Positions 18,844 through 26,922 of a DNA stretch of 64,000 bases are shown piece by piece. The stretch covers positions 62,001-126,000 of the forward strand of contig CAXUJK010000001.1 in the NCBI GenBank assembly GCA_964251385.1, read 5' to 3'. Position 1 is the stretch's first letter. Each line of letters opens with the position of its first letter. Position numbers and translations under genes: made by a program. Source of the stretch: CADCVW01 sp964251385. Lineage in GTDB: Bacteria > Pseudomonadota > Alphaproteobacteria > Sphingomonadales > Sphingomonadaceae. Below the pieces are notes generated by a model that saw nothing but the letters and a program-made list of their open reading frames with translations, did no database searches and had not been told where the DNA came from.

Positions 18844-19134
18844 TTAAGCCGCCTTCGCCAACGCCCTCGCGATCACCTCCGGCTCCTCCGCGATCACCTT
18901 GAGGTAGGCGCGCACCGCGGGCGGGGGCATGTGGCGGCCGATCTCGTATTGGCGCAGATTGGCGACCGGAATGCGGTACACCGCCGCGAACTCCGTCTGG
19001 CTCATCCCCAATCGCGCGCGCAACCGCCTTATCCACCGCCCCATGTGCGCGCGCTCGAGTGCGGCCACGCTGACGTCGAAGTCTTCGGGATCATCGGGGT
19101 CCGCCGGAATGGCTATAGTAGTCTCTTTGTTCAC
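18844..19134 (-). CDS. XRE-family helix-turn-helix antitoxin
   Basis: The protein has 96 residues. I chose the GTG at 19134 because AGGAGGAG lies about 8 bases upstream. The helix-turn-helix (about 32-70) includes LGMSQTEFAAVYRIPVANLRQYEIG, and the C-terminus ends VIARALAKAA. It overlaps the end of the BrnT-type toxin gene by 44 bases, giving a toxin-then-antitoxin order. It would neutralise the toxin and repress its own promoter. Canonical BrnT systems use a ribbon-helix-helix BrnA partner, so an XRE partner is a variant. Relics similar to its C-terminus lie at 18304, 19397 and 20076. Confidence 0.88.
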   Translation of the reverse strand: MNKETTIAIPADPDDPEDFDVSVAALERAHMGRWIRRLRARLGMSQTEFAAVYRIPVANLRQYEIGRHMPPPAVRAYLKVIAEEPEVIARALAKAA

Positions 19135-19381
19135 CTGCGTTGCTCCTCCTGACCGAAACAAACCTTATGATTTCGTCCCGCCGCACGTGGACGGCGGTCC
19201 ATAGCCGTCCATCGACGATGCCGACGGCCTTGAACCGGTCTTCGCCATCCACCTCTCGGTGGCTCGCGACCAGTTGCACATCCTCGTCCTCGAACACCCG
19301 CGCTCCGAACGCGAGCGGCACGCCATGCTTCAACCGGTTCGCCGCGTCCTTGTCCGGATCGTGCGCGATCTGCACCGCCAA
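19091..19381 (-). CDS. BrnT-family toxin (ribonuclease fold)
   Basis: The protein has 96 residues, the usual BrnT size. It shows the BrnT layout: HDPDKDAANRLKHGVPLAFGARVFED at the start, a GEDRFKAVGIVDGRLWTAVHV core, and the C-terminal IRFVSVRRSNAGEQRDYY, in which Arg and Tyr residues are typical of the RelE-like active face. It would cleave mRNA and arrest growth when not bound by its antitoxin. It is encoded directly upstream of and overlapping the XRE antitoxin gene. Confidence 0.88.
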   Translation of the reverse strand: MAVQIAHDPDKDAANRLKHGVPLAFGARVFEDEDVQLVASHREVDGEDRFKAVGIVDGRLWTAVHVRRDEIIRFVSVRRSNAGEQRDYYSHSGGPR

Positions 19382-19396
19382 ATTATGTGTGATTCA

Positions 19397-19493
19397 CTTA
19401 GGAAGGTCAAGCCGTGTGATCCAAAACGACGCAGTCGCCTTGAGCGGGGAGCGCACCGCAGGCAGTGGCAGGTGGCGGGCGATCTCTTCAGAT
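19397..19493 (-). pseudogene. Relic of a second XRE antitoxin C-terminus
   Basis: The minus strand reads EEIARHLPLPAVRSPLKATA, which aligns without gaps to YEIGRHMPPPAVRAYLKVIA of the intact antitoxin at 18844 (11 of the first 16 positions identical), then diverges. There is no start codon or helix-turn-helix part; the upstream side is the 3' end of the Uma2 gene in another frame. It is best read as a decayed fragment left by loss or replacement of a related toxin-antitoxin gene. Confidence 0.6.
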
Positions 19494-20057
19494 GTCGGAC
19501 GTGTCCACTGCGAGCCCGCCGATCGTGACCGCCTCCACCCGCTCGCCGAGCGCCACCTCGCGCCGCTCGCCATAACCGTCCGCGCCCGGCGACCACATCT
19601 GGTGCAGGCGGCGGGCCTCCACGTCCACGACCCAATATTCGGGAACGCCGCTCGCCGCGTAAACGCCGACCTTCTTGCCGAGATCGAGGTCCCGCGTAGT
19701 GACGCAAATCTCGACCGCCAGAGCCACGGATTGAACCGGGATCGCACCCTCGCCGCGGTAGACGCCCGTAACGGTGATGTCGGGCTCGGGCATGCTGTGC
19801 GGCGGCATGGCGACCGATCCTTCCGTCAGCACGTAAAGCGGCGAGCCCAGCGCTTCGAGCGCACGCCGCAAACGATACGCCAATTCCGCCTTGGGGTAGG
19901 CGTGCGGCATATGTTGGGGGCTCACGGCCAGGATCACTCCGTCCAGCAATTCGGTCTTGGGATAAGCGGCGAGCGCGCCCGCGCCGTGAAGCAGCAGATA
20001 GTCGTCGATCGTCAGCTTTACCTGCTGCGATCCGGGCAAGCTGCGAGGCGCGTTCAT
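19488..20057 (-). CDS. Uma2-family putative endonuclease (DUF820)
   Basis: The protein has 189 residues. It has the Uma2 restriction-endonuclease-like fold: an N-terminal TIDDYLLL...TELLDGVILAVSP segment and a PD-(D/E)XK-type centre seen as PEPDITV, VEICVTTRDLDLGKKVGVYAASGVPEYWVVD. Asp, Glu and Lys of the active site appear retained. Family members are abundant in cyanobacteria and mobile regions; their targets are not established. It sits between two antitoxin relics in the accessory patch. Confidence 0.85.
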   Translation of the reverse strand: MNAPRSLPGSQQVKLTIDDYLLLHGAGALAAYPKTELLDGVILAVSPQHMPHAYPKAELAYRLRRALEALGSPLYVLTEGSVAMPPHSMPEPDITVTGVYRGEGAIPVQSVALAVEICVTTRDLDLGKKVGVYAASGVPEYWVVDVEARRLHQMWSPGADGYGERREVALGERVEAVTIGGLAVDTSDI

Positions 20058-20075
20058 TGCGCTACATTACCCCAC

Positions 20076-20118
20076 TAAGCCGCCTTCGCCAACGCTCTCG
20101 CGATCACCTCGATCGTCG
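20076..20118 (-). pseudogene. Third antitoxin C-terminal tail relic
   Basis: The minus strand encodes PTIEVIARALAKAA-stop. Over about 35 bases it matches the end of the XRE antitoxin gene (18845-18879) at all but one position. The sequence further inside is unrelated. It lies in the short gap between the Uma2 gene and the secreted protein at 20186. Confidence 0.6.
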
Positions 20119-20185
20119 GAGCTTGTTGATCCTGCCCCGCTTTTCGGCAACATTGCGGGCTCCGCCGCCACTTCGGAGTTGCCTG

Positions 20186-20833
20186 ATGTTCGTCCGCACC
20201 TTGGCCGCGGCAGCGGCGCTGCTCATCACCTTGCCCGGCACATCTCTGTCCGCGCAGAAGCGGCCGGACAAGATCAAGCTGACCGCCGCCTCCAAGGACG
20301 GCGCGGTGCTCGTGCGCGTGCCGGTGGACCGCTTTCCCTACGCGCTGCAATTCTCAAAGAACGGCAACAGCGGCTTCATGTCGCGGGTCTACATCATGAA
20401 GGTCGATGAGGCCGCCGCGCCCGGCTACGCATACATCGCGCGGACGCTCGCGCCCGGCCGCTACCGGCTCGACAGCATGTGGCAGCAGGCGCGCTGGAGC
20501 GCGTGCCTCGAACAGGGCACGTTCGAGTTCACGGTCCGGCCCGGCGAAATCGCCTATCTCGGCACCGTTCGCACCGACCGCGTGCTCGAGGCGATCCAGG
20601 GACAAGCCACCGGCGCCGGTCAGGCGACCCAGAGCGGTTCTTCCTACTTCCAGTCGCACGACCACACGGCCGGGCCGCCGATCGAAGGCCGCGACGAGGA
20701 TGGTCTCCGCGCCGCCCGCGACTTTGCGCAGACTGGCATGAACGGCACCGCGTCGCTCGTCCGTCTCGCCGACGTGTCGGACGCCAGGTTCGCCACTTCC
20801 GCCGCGGGCAAGGCGATCAAGATCTGCGGGTGA
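20186..20833 (+). CDS. Secreted hypothetical protein
   Basis: The protein has 215 residues with signal peptide MFVRTLAAAAALLITLPGTSLSAQ; GGAG lies before the ATG at 20186. The mature part is beta-rich (GAVLVRVPVDRFPYALQF, APGRYRLDSMWQQARWSACLEQGTFEFTVRPGEIAYLGTV), resembling small carboxypeptidase-regulatory or immunoglobulin-like periplasmic proteins. The C-terminal 50 residues are Gly/Ser-rich and end in IKICG, with two cysteines in total. No function is assigned. It ends facing the hsp20 gene across a hairpin. Confidence 0.75.
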   Translation: MFVRTLAAAAALLITLPGTSLSAQKRPDKIKLTAASKDGAVLVRVPVDRFPYALQFSKNGNSGFMSRVYIMKVDEAAAPGYAYIARTLAPGRYRLDSMWQQARWSACLEQGTFEFTVRPGEIAYLGTVRTDRVLEAIQGQATGAGQATQSGSSYFQSHDHTAGPPIEGRDEDGLRAARDFAQTGMNGTASLVRLADVSDARFATSAAGKAIKICG

Positions 20834-20889
20834 CACGCGGCCGCGGCCTGATCTTGGCATGATCAATCGACCAAGGCCGCATACGAAGA

Positions 20890-20915
20890 CGCCCGGAGCC
20901 TTTCGACTCCGGGCG
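20890..20915. terminator. Bidirectional hairpin between convergent genes
   Basis: A 9-base perfect stem (CGCCCGGAG pairing with CTCCGGGCG) with an 8-base loop sits between the stop codons of the secreted protein gene (+) and hsp20 (-). The T-tract is weak on both strands, so termination is inferred from position and stem strength. Confidence 0.55.
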
Positions 20916-20941
20916 CACATAGGATCACTCGGGCGGTCGCG

Positions 20942-21430
20942 TCACGCCGCGTCGCGCCGTGCTTCGTTCTCGTTGCTGCCTTCGATCCGCACCGGTTCGG
21001 ACTTGGTGCCGCCCAGGTTGATCTTGCGCGGCTTCATCGCTTCCGGAACCTCGCGGACAAGCTCGATCACGAGCAGGCCGTCACGTAGGTCCGCATCCTC
21101 GACCCGGACGAAATCCGCGAGCTCGAACTTGCGCTCGAACGCGCGGGTGGCGATGCCCAGGTGCACGAACTGGCGCTGCCGGTCCGCGTCGCGCTCCGCC
21201 TTGCGGCCCTGGATGACCAGCATGTTCTGGTGGCTGGTGATGTCCAGATCGTCCGCGCCGAACCCGGCCACCGCGAGCGTGATGCGGAAGCGGTCGTCGC
21301 CCAGGCGTTCGATGTCGAACGGCGGGTAGTTGTCCGTCTGATCGCCTCGCGCGCCGCTTTCCAGAAAGTCGAACAGCCGGTCGAAGCCGACGGTGGCACG
21401 GCGGTAGGGAGCGAAATCGGTGGTACGCAT
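20942..21430 (-). CDS. Small heat-shock protein, Hsp20/IbpA family
   Basis: The protein has 162 residues. I chose the ATG at 21430, with GGAGG 8 bases upstream. The alpha-crystallin domain (about 35-130) contains YPPFDIERLGDDRFRITLAVAGF, NMLVIQGRK and the ERKFELADFV segment, followed by RDGLLVIELVREVPEAMKPRKI, whose P-R-K-I tail is the usual oligomerisation contact. It acts as an ATP-independent holdase for unfolding cytoplasmic proteins. Confidence 0.93.
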   Translation of the reverse strand: MRTTDFAPYRRATVGFDRLFDFLESGARGDQTDNYPPFDIERLGDDRFRITLAVAGFGADDLDITSHQNMLVIQGRKAERDADRQRQFVHLGIATRAFERKFELADFVRVEDADLRDGLLVIELVREVPEAMKPRKINLGGTKSEPVRIEGSNENEARRDAA

Positions 21431-21520
21431 GTCTATGTCCTCCAATGAGCAACGTTGGAGCGCCCCGACGCCGGCGACGCCCCGCCCGGCGTCTGTTTCA
21501 GATCGCCGAACGCGGGCGAG

Positions 21521-21546
21521 ATATTTCGCACGCCGCCGGCTTCAAG
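21521..21546 (-). promoter_or_regulatory. Candidate heat-shock promoter of hsp20
   Basis: On the minus strand, CTTGAAG is followed after 13 bases by a GAAATAT block, about 90 bases upstream of the hsp20 start. CTTGAA is the usual RpoH -35 core in alphaproteobacteria; the -10 match is poor. Tentative. Confidence 0.3.
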
Positions 21547-21730
21547 ACCTTCGCGGCAAGTTTTTCAGCGCAGCCGAGGCATCATCCGCCGCACCTGCGT
21601 CCCGATGCCGTACGCCATCGGCATCCCGTCGCTTGCCCGTATCCTGATTGTGGTCGCGGCCGTACAGCCGGTCCTCGCCGAACCCGCCCTCGAGCCAATC
21701 GTCTCCCTCCCCAAGGATAAGACGATTTTC
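21542..21730 (-). pseudogene. Short RTX-repeat relic
   Basis: This minus-strand frame is open between a TAG at about 21731 and the stop at 21542. Its first part reads GEGDDWLEGGFGEDRLYG, two consecutive RTX-type units matching those in the large gene at 22024-26922. There is no start codon, and the rest is unrelated charged sequence. It appears to be a stranded fragment of an RTX gene. The remainder of the gap between 21431 and 21787 shows no other gene. Confidence 0.45.
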
Positions 21731-21787
21731 CTACGAAGTTCCCAGGCGCGCACGACGAGATCATCGCGCGTTCCGTCACGTTCCCGA

Positions 21788-22024
21788 TCAGCGGGCGACG
21801 GCAATCCGCGCGCGTTCGCGGCGCGCGATCTCGGCCAGCGGGTGCTCGGGATGGCGCGCGATGAACAGGTCGTACGCCGCCACCGTTGCCTTGGCGCGCG
21901 CGGCGCACAGCTCTTCGGCGATCGCGACGTTGCCGTCCCGCGCGCGCCGAGACTCGGCCGATGCATCGTCGGTCACCGCTGCGCTCCCTATCCACAGCAG
22001 CATGCTGATCGCGATTGCCCGCAT
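21788..22024 (-). CDS. Small exported helical protein, coupled to the RTX protease gene
   Basis: The protein has 78 residues. The ATG at 22024 shares one base with the stop of the RTX gene (TGATG), so translation is likely coupled. Residues 1-24 look like a signal peptide (MRAIAISMLLWIGSAAVTDDASA). The rest is one helical hairpin with YDLFIARHPEHPLAEIARRE, like a single tetratricopeptide-type unit. Function is unknown; its position suggests a role with the protease, for example as a periplasmic partner or inhibitor. Confidence 0.55.
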   Translation of the reverse strand: MRAIAISMLLWIGSAAVTDDASAESRRARDGNVAIAEELCAARAKATVAAYDLFIARHPEHPLAEIARRERARIAVAR

Positions 22025-25000
22025 CAAAGGCCGAAGTCGTAAACGAACGGCAAGGGCGCGCCCGGCAGGATCAGCTCGAAATCCGCGACGCGATCGCCGT
22101 CCAGGTCGGCGAACACGCGCGTCGTGCCGCTGGACCCGTCAACGCGGAGTTCGCCCGCGACGCCGCTGAACGCGGACGCGCCGATGAAGCGGAACGCATC
22201 GTCGGCGGCCGTGACCGGGTTCGCGTCGATCCTCGATAGGTCGATGCGGTCTTCGCTGGTCCGGAAGTCGGTGATCGTGTCGGCCTGCCCGGGACGACTG
22301 TCGGAAGCGGAGACCCAGCGGAACGTGTCGCCGCCGTTGTTGCCGGTCAGCCTGTTGGCGACCTGGTTCGCGATGATGATGTCGTTCGCGCCGCTGCCGT
22401 TCACGTTCTCGATCAGGGAACGCGTGTCGCCGCCGACCATCAGGGCATTGCCGACGTTGCCCGTCGCATAGTTGCCGCCGCCGAGGTTCGCGAGCTGCGC
22501 CTGCGCGGTCACGGTGAACTCGCCGGGACGCAGATCGACGACGGTGGGGCTCGTGTAGTTGGACAGATCGTACGTGTCCGTTCCGCCGCCGTCCCAGATC
22601 GACAGGAGCACGCGGTTGGCGCCGGGACGCGCGCCGGCGACGCCGTTGACGGACATGGTGCCGTTGCTCGCGTCCCAGCTGTAGCGCGTGTCGCCGGCGT
22701 TGAAGGTGTAGTCCGCGCCGTACATGCGCTGCAGCGCCGCGATGTCGTAGATCATGAACGATTGCGCGAAACCGAAGGTCTCGTTGCCGTAGCCGCCGCC
22801 CGGCTCGAGCACGTCGCCCGGGTAGGAGCGGTACGTCATGACCGTATACTGGATCGCGTCGTGCGCGGTGCTCAAGCCTGGGAATTCATGCCCGTGCCGC
22901 AGCCCAAGCGCGTGCCCGCTTTCATGGAGGATCGTCATGTAGGCGTACGATCCGACGCGGGGGTTGTCGAACGTGCCGCCCGTATTCGCGTACCAGCTGA
23001 CGCCGCTGCGCAGCGCGCCAGTAGGGTACAAGGCATAGGCGGACTCGCCCGCCTCGTCGCTCATCGCGTAGCGGAGGTTCGCCGTTCCCCGACCTTCGAC
23101 CACATGCGTGAAGCCGAGATTGGTGAAGCCCATGATCGACGTCAGCGTAGCGTGCACGGCCGCCTGTTGCGCAGCGTTGAAGCCTTCGAAATTGTTGGTG
23201 CGCTCGCCGGGGGTGGCGTGGCCTTCGGGGTATTCGGCCGCGGACTGCGGAAAGCCGAAGGTCAGGTTGGTGCTGTTCCACCGGAAGCCGCTGAGCAGCG
23301 CCTGGATGTCCTCCTCGTCGATCTGCGCGCGCGTGGCCAGGGGGCCGATGCTGACGTTGAGATTATATGCCCCCGTCAGGGCCGGGTTTTGGGCATCGGC
23401 AAAGGATTCGATGGAAAACGTGTAGGTGCCGGACGTCGCGGCGCGAAACTGCAATCGCGAGTCCAGCGTCGCCTGATCCGAATACGGCGCGGCGACCGAT
23501 CCGGTGTCGATCGCGGCATCGTCGAACCCGCCATCCTCGCCAAGTTCCACGCCGTTCGGACCGTATACGCGCAGCAGCGTGTCGAGGGCGTTCGTCGTCC
23601 CATCCACGTCCAGAATAAGAAGCTCGCCCGCGCTCAGCGTCACGGAGTAGAAGTCCCGATCGGTCGTGGTCGCAAGCGACGCCTGGATCGTGCCGGACGG
23701 AAGCTGCGGATTTTCCAGGTTCCTGTTGCCGGCGTCGACCAGGAAGGTGCCCCTGCCGATCGTCTGCGCGGTCGCGACGCTGTCGTTCGCTTCCCGCTCG
23801 GCGATGAGAGGGGTGGAACCGACCGGAGGCGGGGCTGGCGGCGGCGGCGGCGGCACGATCGCCTCGGGAGCCACGCTGACGTTGAGCCGGTAGTTCCCTG
23901 ACGTCGCCTGGCCGAGCGAGTCGACGTAGAACGTGTACGTGCCGGTCACGTAGACCTGTACCCTGAGGAACGAGTCCAACCCGTTGGTCGAACCGGGGTC
24001 GGTGCCCGCGTCGTCGTTGTAGCCGAGCTGCGTGCCGTCGGGACCGAACAGACGGACCGTCGTGTCGAGCGGAGCCACCGTGCCGTCGACGTCGAGAATG
24101 ATCGTCTCGCCCGCGGTCAGACTGATCGAGAAATAGTCGCGGTCGCCGTTGGTCGCGATCGATCCGGTGATCGTACCCGACGGCGCGGTGCGATCGGTCA
24201 GGTTCGCGTTGCTCGAATCGACGCGGAACAGTCCGCGATCGAGGCGCTGCGCGGTGCTGGTCGTATCGTTGATCCCGCTCGTTTCCGCGAAGATCGGCGT
24301 CGGGCCGACCGTCCCCGCAGGCGGCGGCGGTGGTGGCGGGGGAGGAGGCGGTGGAACGGGCGGGGGCGGGGGCGGAGGAGGCGGCGGTGCCGGAGTCTCG
24401 TTGACGTCCGTGATGCCCACCGACACGGCGCGGCTGGAAGCCTGGCCGCTCGAATCGTAGACGTTGACCGTGAAGCTGTATTGGCTCTGCGTCTCGAAGT
24501 CGGGGGACGACACGAAGAACACGTCGCCCGTATTCGCGTTGATCGTGAAGCGCTCGGATCCCGCGCCGCTCAGGCTGTAGTTGAAGCTGTCGCCGTCGCT
24601 GTCGGACCCGTCCGCGCGGTAGATCGATGTCAGCGTCGAGATGTTCTCGGGTACGGAGATGCTGCTCGCACCGTTCGTGGTCGGCAGCACGTTCGCCGCC
24701 GACGCGTCCACGGTGAAGTTCGCCGCGGTCAGCGCCAACCCGGTGCCGACGCGCGCGAAGGCGACGGCGGTGATGCCGCCGAAGCCATCCGCGTCGAAGC
24801 TCAGGATTCCGCTGGCGGAATCGTACAGGATGCGGTCGTCCGCGTCCGCCGCCGCGCCGATGCGGAACGCCTGCGCGCCGACGCCGCCCGTCGCCATGCG
24901 CGCGAACAGTTCGCCGGCGTTACCGGCAAGGCCTATGCGATCGACGACCGTGTCGAAGTCGAGGATCGTGTCGATCTCGCCGACCGCGCCCGAGAAGACG

Positions 25001-26922
25001 TTGACCAGGAACGTGTCCGCGCCTTCGCCGCCGTGCAGCTGATCCGCGCCCGCGCCGCCGATGATGAAATCGCTGCCGGCATTGCCAAACAACCGGTCGC
25101 TCCCCGCATCGCCTTCGATCCGGTCGTCTCCGTCGTCACCGCCGATCAGGTCGTCACCGTCGCCCCCAACGATCACATCATTTCCCACTTCGCCGGACAT
25201 GTGGTCGGAGCCCGCGTTCCCGTAGAGTCGATCGTTGCCTTGACCGCCCTCGATCCGGTCGTCTCCGTCGTCACCGCCGATCAGGTCGTCTCCGCCGCCA
25301 CCGCCTATTGTGTCGTTGCCGTCTTCACCCGAAATGTGATCGGACCCAGCGTCGCCGTACAGGCGATCGCCGCCGCCGCCGCCTTCGATCCGGTCGTCGC
25401 CGTCTTCGCCGCCGATCAGGTCGTCGCCCTCGCCGCCGACAAGCAGATCCGCATCCGCGCCGCCCAGGACGACGTCGTTGCCCGCGTTGCCGTACAGCGA
25501 ATCGCGTCCGATGCCGCCTTCCAGGCGATCCTCGCCGTCCTCGCCGCCCATCAGGTCGTCGCCTGCGCCACCGACGAGATAATCGTTCTGCGCGCCGCCC
25601 AGGATCAGGTCGTTGCCCGCATCGCCGTACAATTCGTCGAACCCGCCGCCGCCTTCGATCCGGTCGTTGCCGTCCTCGCCACCGACGAGATCGTCGCCGT
25701 CACCGCCGGAGAGCGTGTCGTCGTCCGCGCCGCCCATGACCGCGTCGTTGCCCGCATCGCCGAACAAGGTGTCGCGTCCGCCGTCGCCTTCGAGCCGATC
25801 GTTGGCATCGTCGCCGCGCAGCACGTCGTCGCCGTCGCCCCCGGCGAGCAGGTCCTCGTCCGCACCGCCCGAAAGCGTGTCGCTGCCCGCGTTGCCATAC
25901 AGACTATCGCGCCCGCGGTCGCCTTCGATGCGGTCGTCGCCATCCTCACCGCCGATCAGGTCGTCGCCGTCGCCGCCGGCGATCAGATCGTTGCCCGCCC
26001 CGCCCAGGATGAGGTCGGCACCCGCGTTGCCGAACAGCCGATCGGCACCCGCGTCGCCTTCGATGCGGTCGTCGCCATCTTCGCCGCCGATCAGGTCGTC
26101 GCCGTCGCCGCCCGCGATCAGGTCGTTGCCGGTGCCGCCCAAGATGAGGTCCGCGCCTGCGTTGCCGAACAGCCGATCGGCGCCCGCGTCGCCTTCGATG
26201 CGGTCGTCGCCATCCTCGCCGCCGATCAGGTCGTCGCCGTCGCCGCCGCCGATCAGATCGGCGCCCGCCCCGCCCAGAACGAAATCGAGCCCGGCATTGC
26301 CGAACAAGCGATCGTTGCCGATGCCGCCCTCGATGCGGTCGTCGCCATCTTCGCCGCCGACCAGGTCGTCGCCGTCGCCGCCGCCGATCAGGTCGTTGTC
26401 CAGGCCCCCCAGGATCAGGTCGGCACCCGCATCGCCGAACAGACGATCGGCACCGGCACCGCCTTCGAGGCGATCGTCACCGTCCTCGCCCCCGATGAGA
26501 TCGTCGCCATCGCCGCCGCCAAGCAGATCGGAGTCGCCGCCGCCCAACAGGACATCGTTGCCCGCGTCGCCGTAAAGCGCATCGCGGCCGACCCCGCCCT
26601 CGAGGCGATCTTCGCCTTCCTCGCCGCCGATCACGTCGTCGCCCGCGCCGCCGTACAGATTGTCTTCCTGCGCGCCGCCCAGGATGAAGTCGTCGCCCGC
26701 GTCGCCGTACAACGCATCGCGGCCTCTGCCGCCGCGCAGCTCGTCGTTTCCGTCCTCGCCGCCTGCGACATCGTCGCCATCGCCCAGGTCGACTAAGTCG
26801 TCGCCCGCGCGCGCCTCGACGAAATCGTCGCCCGCGCCCGTGAAGAAGCGATCCGCGCCGTCGGTGCCGAAAAAGCGATCGTTGGCGAAAGTACCGTTGA
26901 AGTCCACGTGCGACGCTCCCAT
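22024..26922 (-). CDS. RTX serralysin-type (M10) metalloprotease with an N-terminal RTX array
   Basis: The protein has 1632 residues. In order: a Ca-binding RTX block of GGxGxDxLxG-type nonapeptides (about 15-635), a connecting segment, a cadherin-like domain (about 748-841), a Pro-rich linker (about 843-868), two PPC-type beta domains (about 878-1014 and 1040-1195) split by a second Pro-rich linker, then a serralysin peptidase domain (about 1200-1450) and a C-terminal serralysin/RTX-like cap. The zinc motif is His1333-Glu1334-x-x-His1337-x5-His1343, with Met1362 as the Met-turn (VMTYRSY). There is no Sec signal, so type I secretion is expected. The order is unusual, since serralysins normally have the protease first. 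Confidence 0.9.
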   Translation of the reverse strand: MGASHVDFNGTFANDRFFGTDGADRFFTGAGDDFVEARAGDDLVDLGDGDDVAGGEDGNDELRGGRGRDALYGDAGDDFILGGAQEDNLYGGAGDDVIGGEEGEDRLEGGVGRDALYGDAGNDVLLGGGDSDLLGGGDGDDLIGGEDGDDRLEGGAGADRLFGDAGADLILGGLDNDLIGGGDGDDLVGGEDGDDRIEGGIGNDRLFGNAGLDFVLGGAGADLIGGGDGDDLIGGEDGDDRIEGDAGADRLFGNAGADLILGGTGNDLIAGGDGDDLIGGEDGDDRIEGDAGADRLFGNAGADLILGGAGNDLIAGGDGDDLIGGEDGDDRIEGDRGRDSLYGNAGSDTLSGGADEDLLAGGDGDDVLRGDDANDRLEGDGGRDTLFGDAGNDAVMGGADDDTLSGGDGDDLVGGEDGNDRIEGGGGFDELYGDAGNDLILGGAQNDYLVGGAGDDLMGGEDGEDRLEGGIGRDSLYGNAGNDVVLGGADADLLVGGEGDDLIGGEDGDDRIEGGGGGDRLYGDAGSDHISGEDGNDTIGGGGGDDLIGGDDGDDRIEGGQGNDRLYGNAGSDHMSGEVGNDVIVGGDGDDLIGGDDGDDRIEGDAGSDRLFGNAGSDFIIGGAGADQLHGGEGADTFLVNVFSGAVGEIDTILDFDTVVDRIGLAGNAGELFARMATGGVGAQAFRIGAAADADDRILYDSASGILSFDADGFGGITAVAFARVGTGLALTAANFTVDASAANVLPTTNGASSISVPENISTLTSIYRADGSDSDGDSFNYSLSGAGSERFTINANTGDVFFVSSPDFETQSQYSFTVNVYDSSGQASSRAVSVGITDVNETPAPPPPPPPPPPVPPPPPPPPPPPPAGTVGPTPIFAETSGINDTTSTAQRLDRGLFRVDSSNANLTDRTAPSGTITGSIATNGDRDYFSISLTAGETIILDVDGTVAPLDTTVRLFGPDGTQLGYNDDAGTDPGSTNGLDSFLRVQVYVTGTYTFYVDSLGQATSGNYRLNVSVAPEAIVPPPPPPAPPPVGSTPLIAEREANDSVATAQTIGRGTFLVDAGNRNLENPQLPSGTIQASLATTTDRDFYSVTLSAGELLILDVDGTTNALDTLLRVYGPNGVELGEDGGFDDAAIDTGSVAAPYSDQATLDSRLQFRAATSGTYTFSIESFADAQNPALTGAYNLNVSIGPLATRAQIDEEDIQALLSGFRWNSTNLTFGFPQSAAEYPEGHATPGERTNNFEGFNAAQQAAVHATLTSIMGFTNLGFTHVVEGRGTANLRYAMSDEAGESAYALYPTGALRSGVSWYANTGGTFDNPRVGSYAYMTILHESGHALGLRHGHEFPGLSTAHDAIQYTVMTYRSYPGDVLEPGGGYGNETFGFAQSFMIYDIAALQRMYGADYTFNAGDTRYSWDASNGTMSVNGVAGARPGANRVLLSIWDGGGTDTYDLSNYTSPTVVDLRPGEFTVTAQAQLANLGGGNYATGNVGNALMVGGDTRSLIENVNGSGANDIIIANQVANRLTGNNGGDTFRWVSASDSRPGQADTITDFRTSEDRIDLSRIDANPVTAADDAFRFIGASAFSGVAGELRVDGSSGTTRVFADLDGDRVADFELILPGAPLPFVYDFGL
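25040..26870 (-). repeat. Tandem RTX nonapeptide-coding repeats
   Basis: The DNA is an array of degenerate units of about 27 bases, grouped into higher-order units of about 135 bases (best seen between 25920 and 26500) that encode repeats of GDGDDLIGGEDGDDRIEGDAGADRLFG-like blocks. The higher-order copies are nearly identical at the DNA level around 25920-26280, which implies recent duplication or gene conversion. Confidence 0.85.

Noticed and set aside
24481..26796. A 771-codon open frame on the plus strand
   Set aside because: It is the antisense shadow of the RTX repeats. Its protein is a repetitive Val/Ala/Asp string with no domain, and the minus-strand reading has clear RTX and protease motifs.
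25040..26870. Regular repeat spacing that could suggest a CRISPR array
   Set aside because: The repeats are continuous, in frame and encode RTX nonapeptides; there are no unique spacers and no cas genes.
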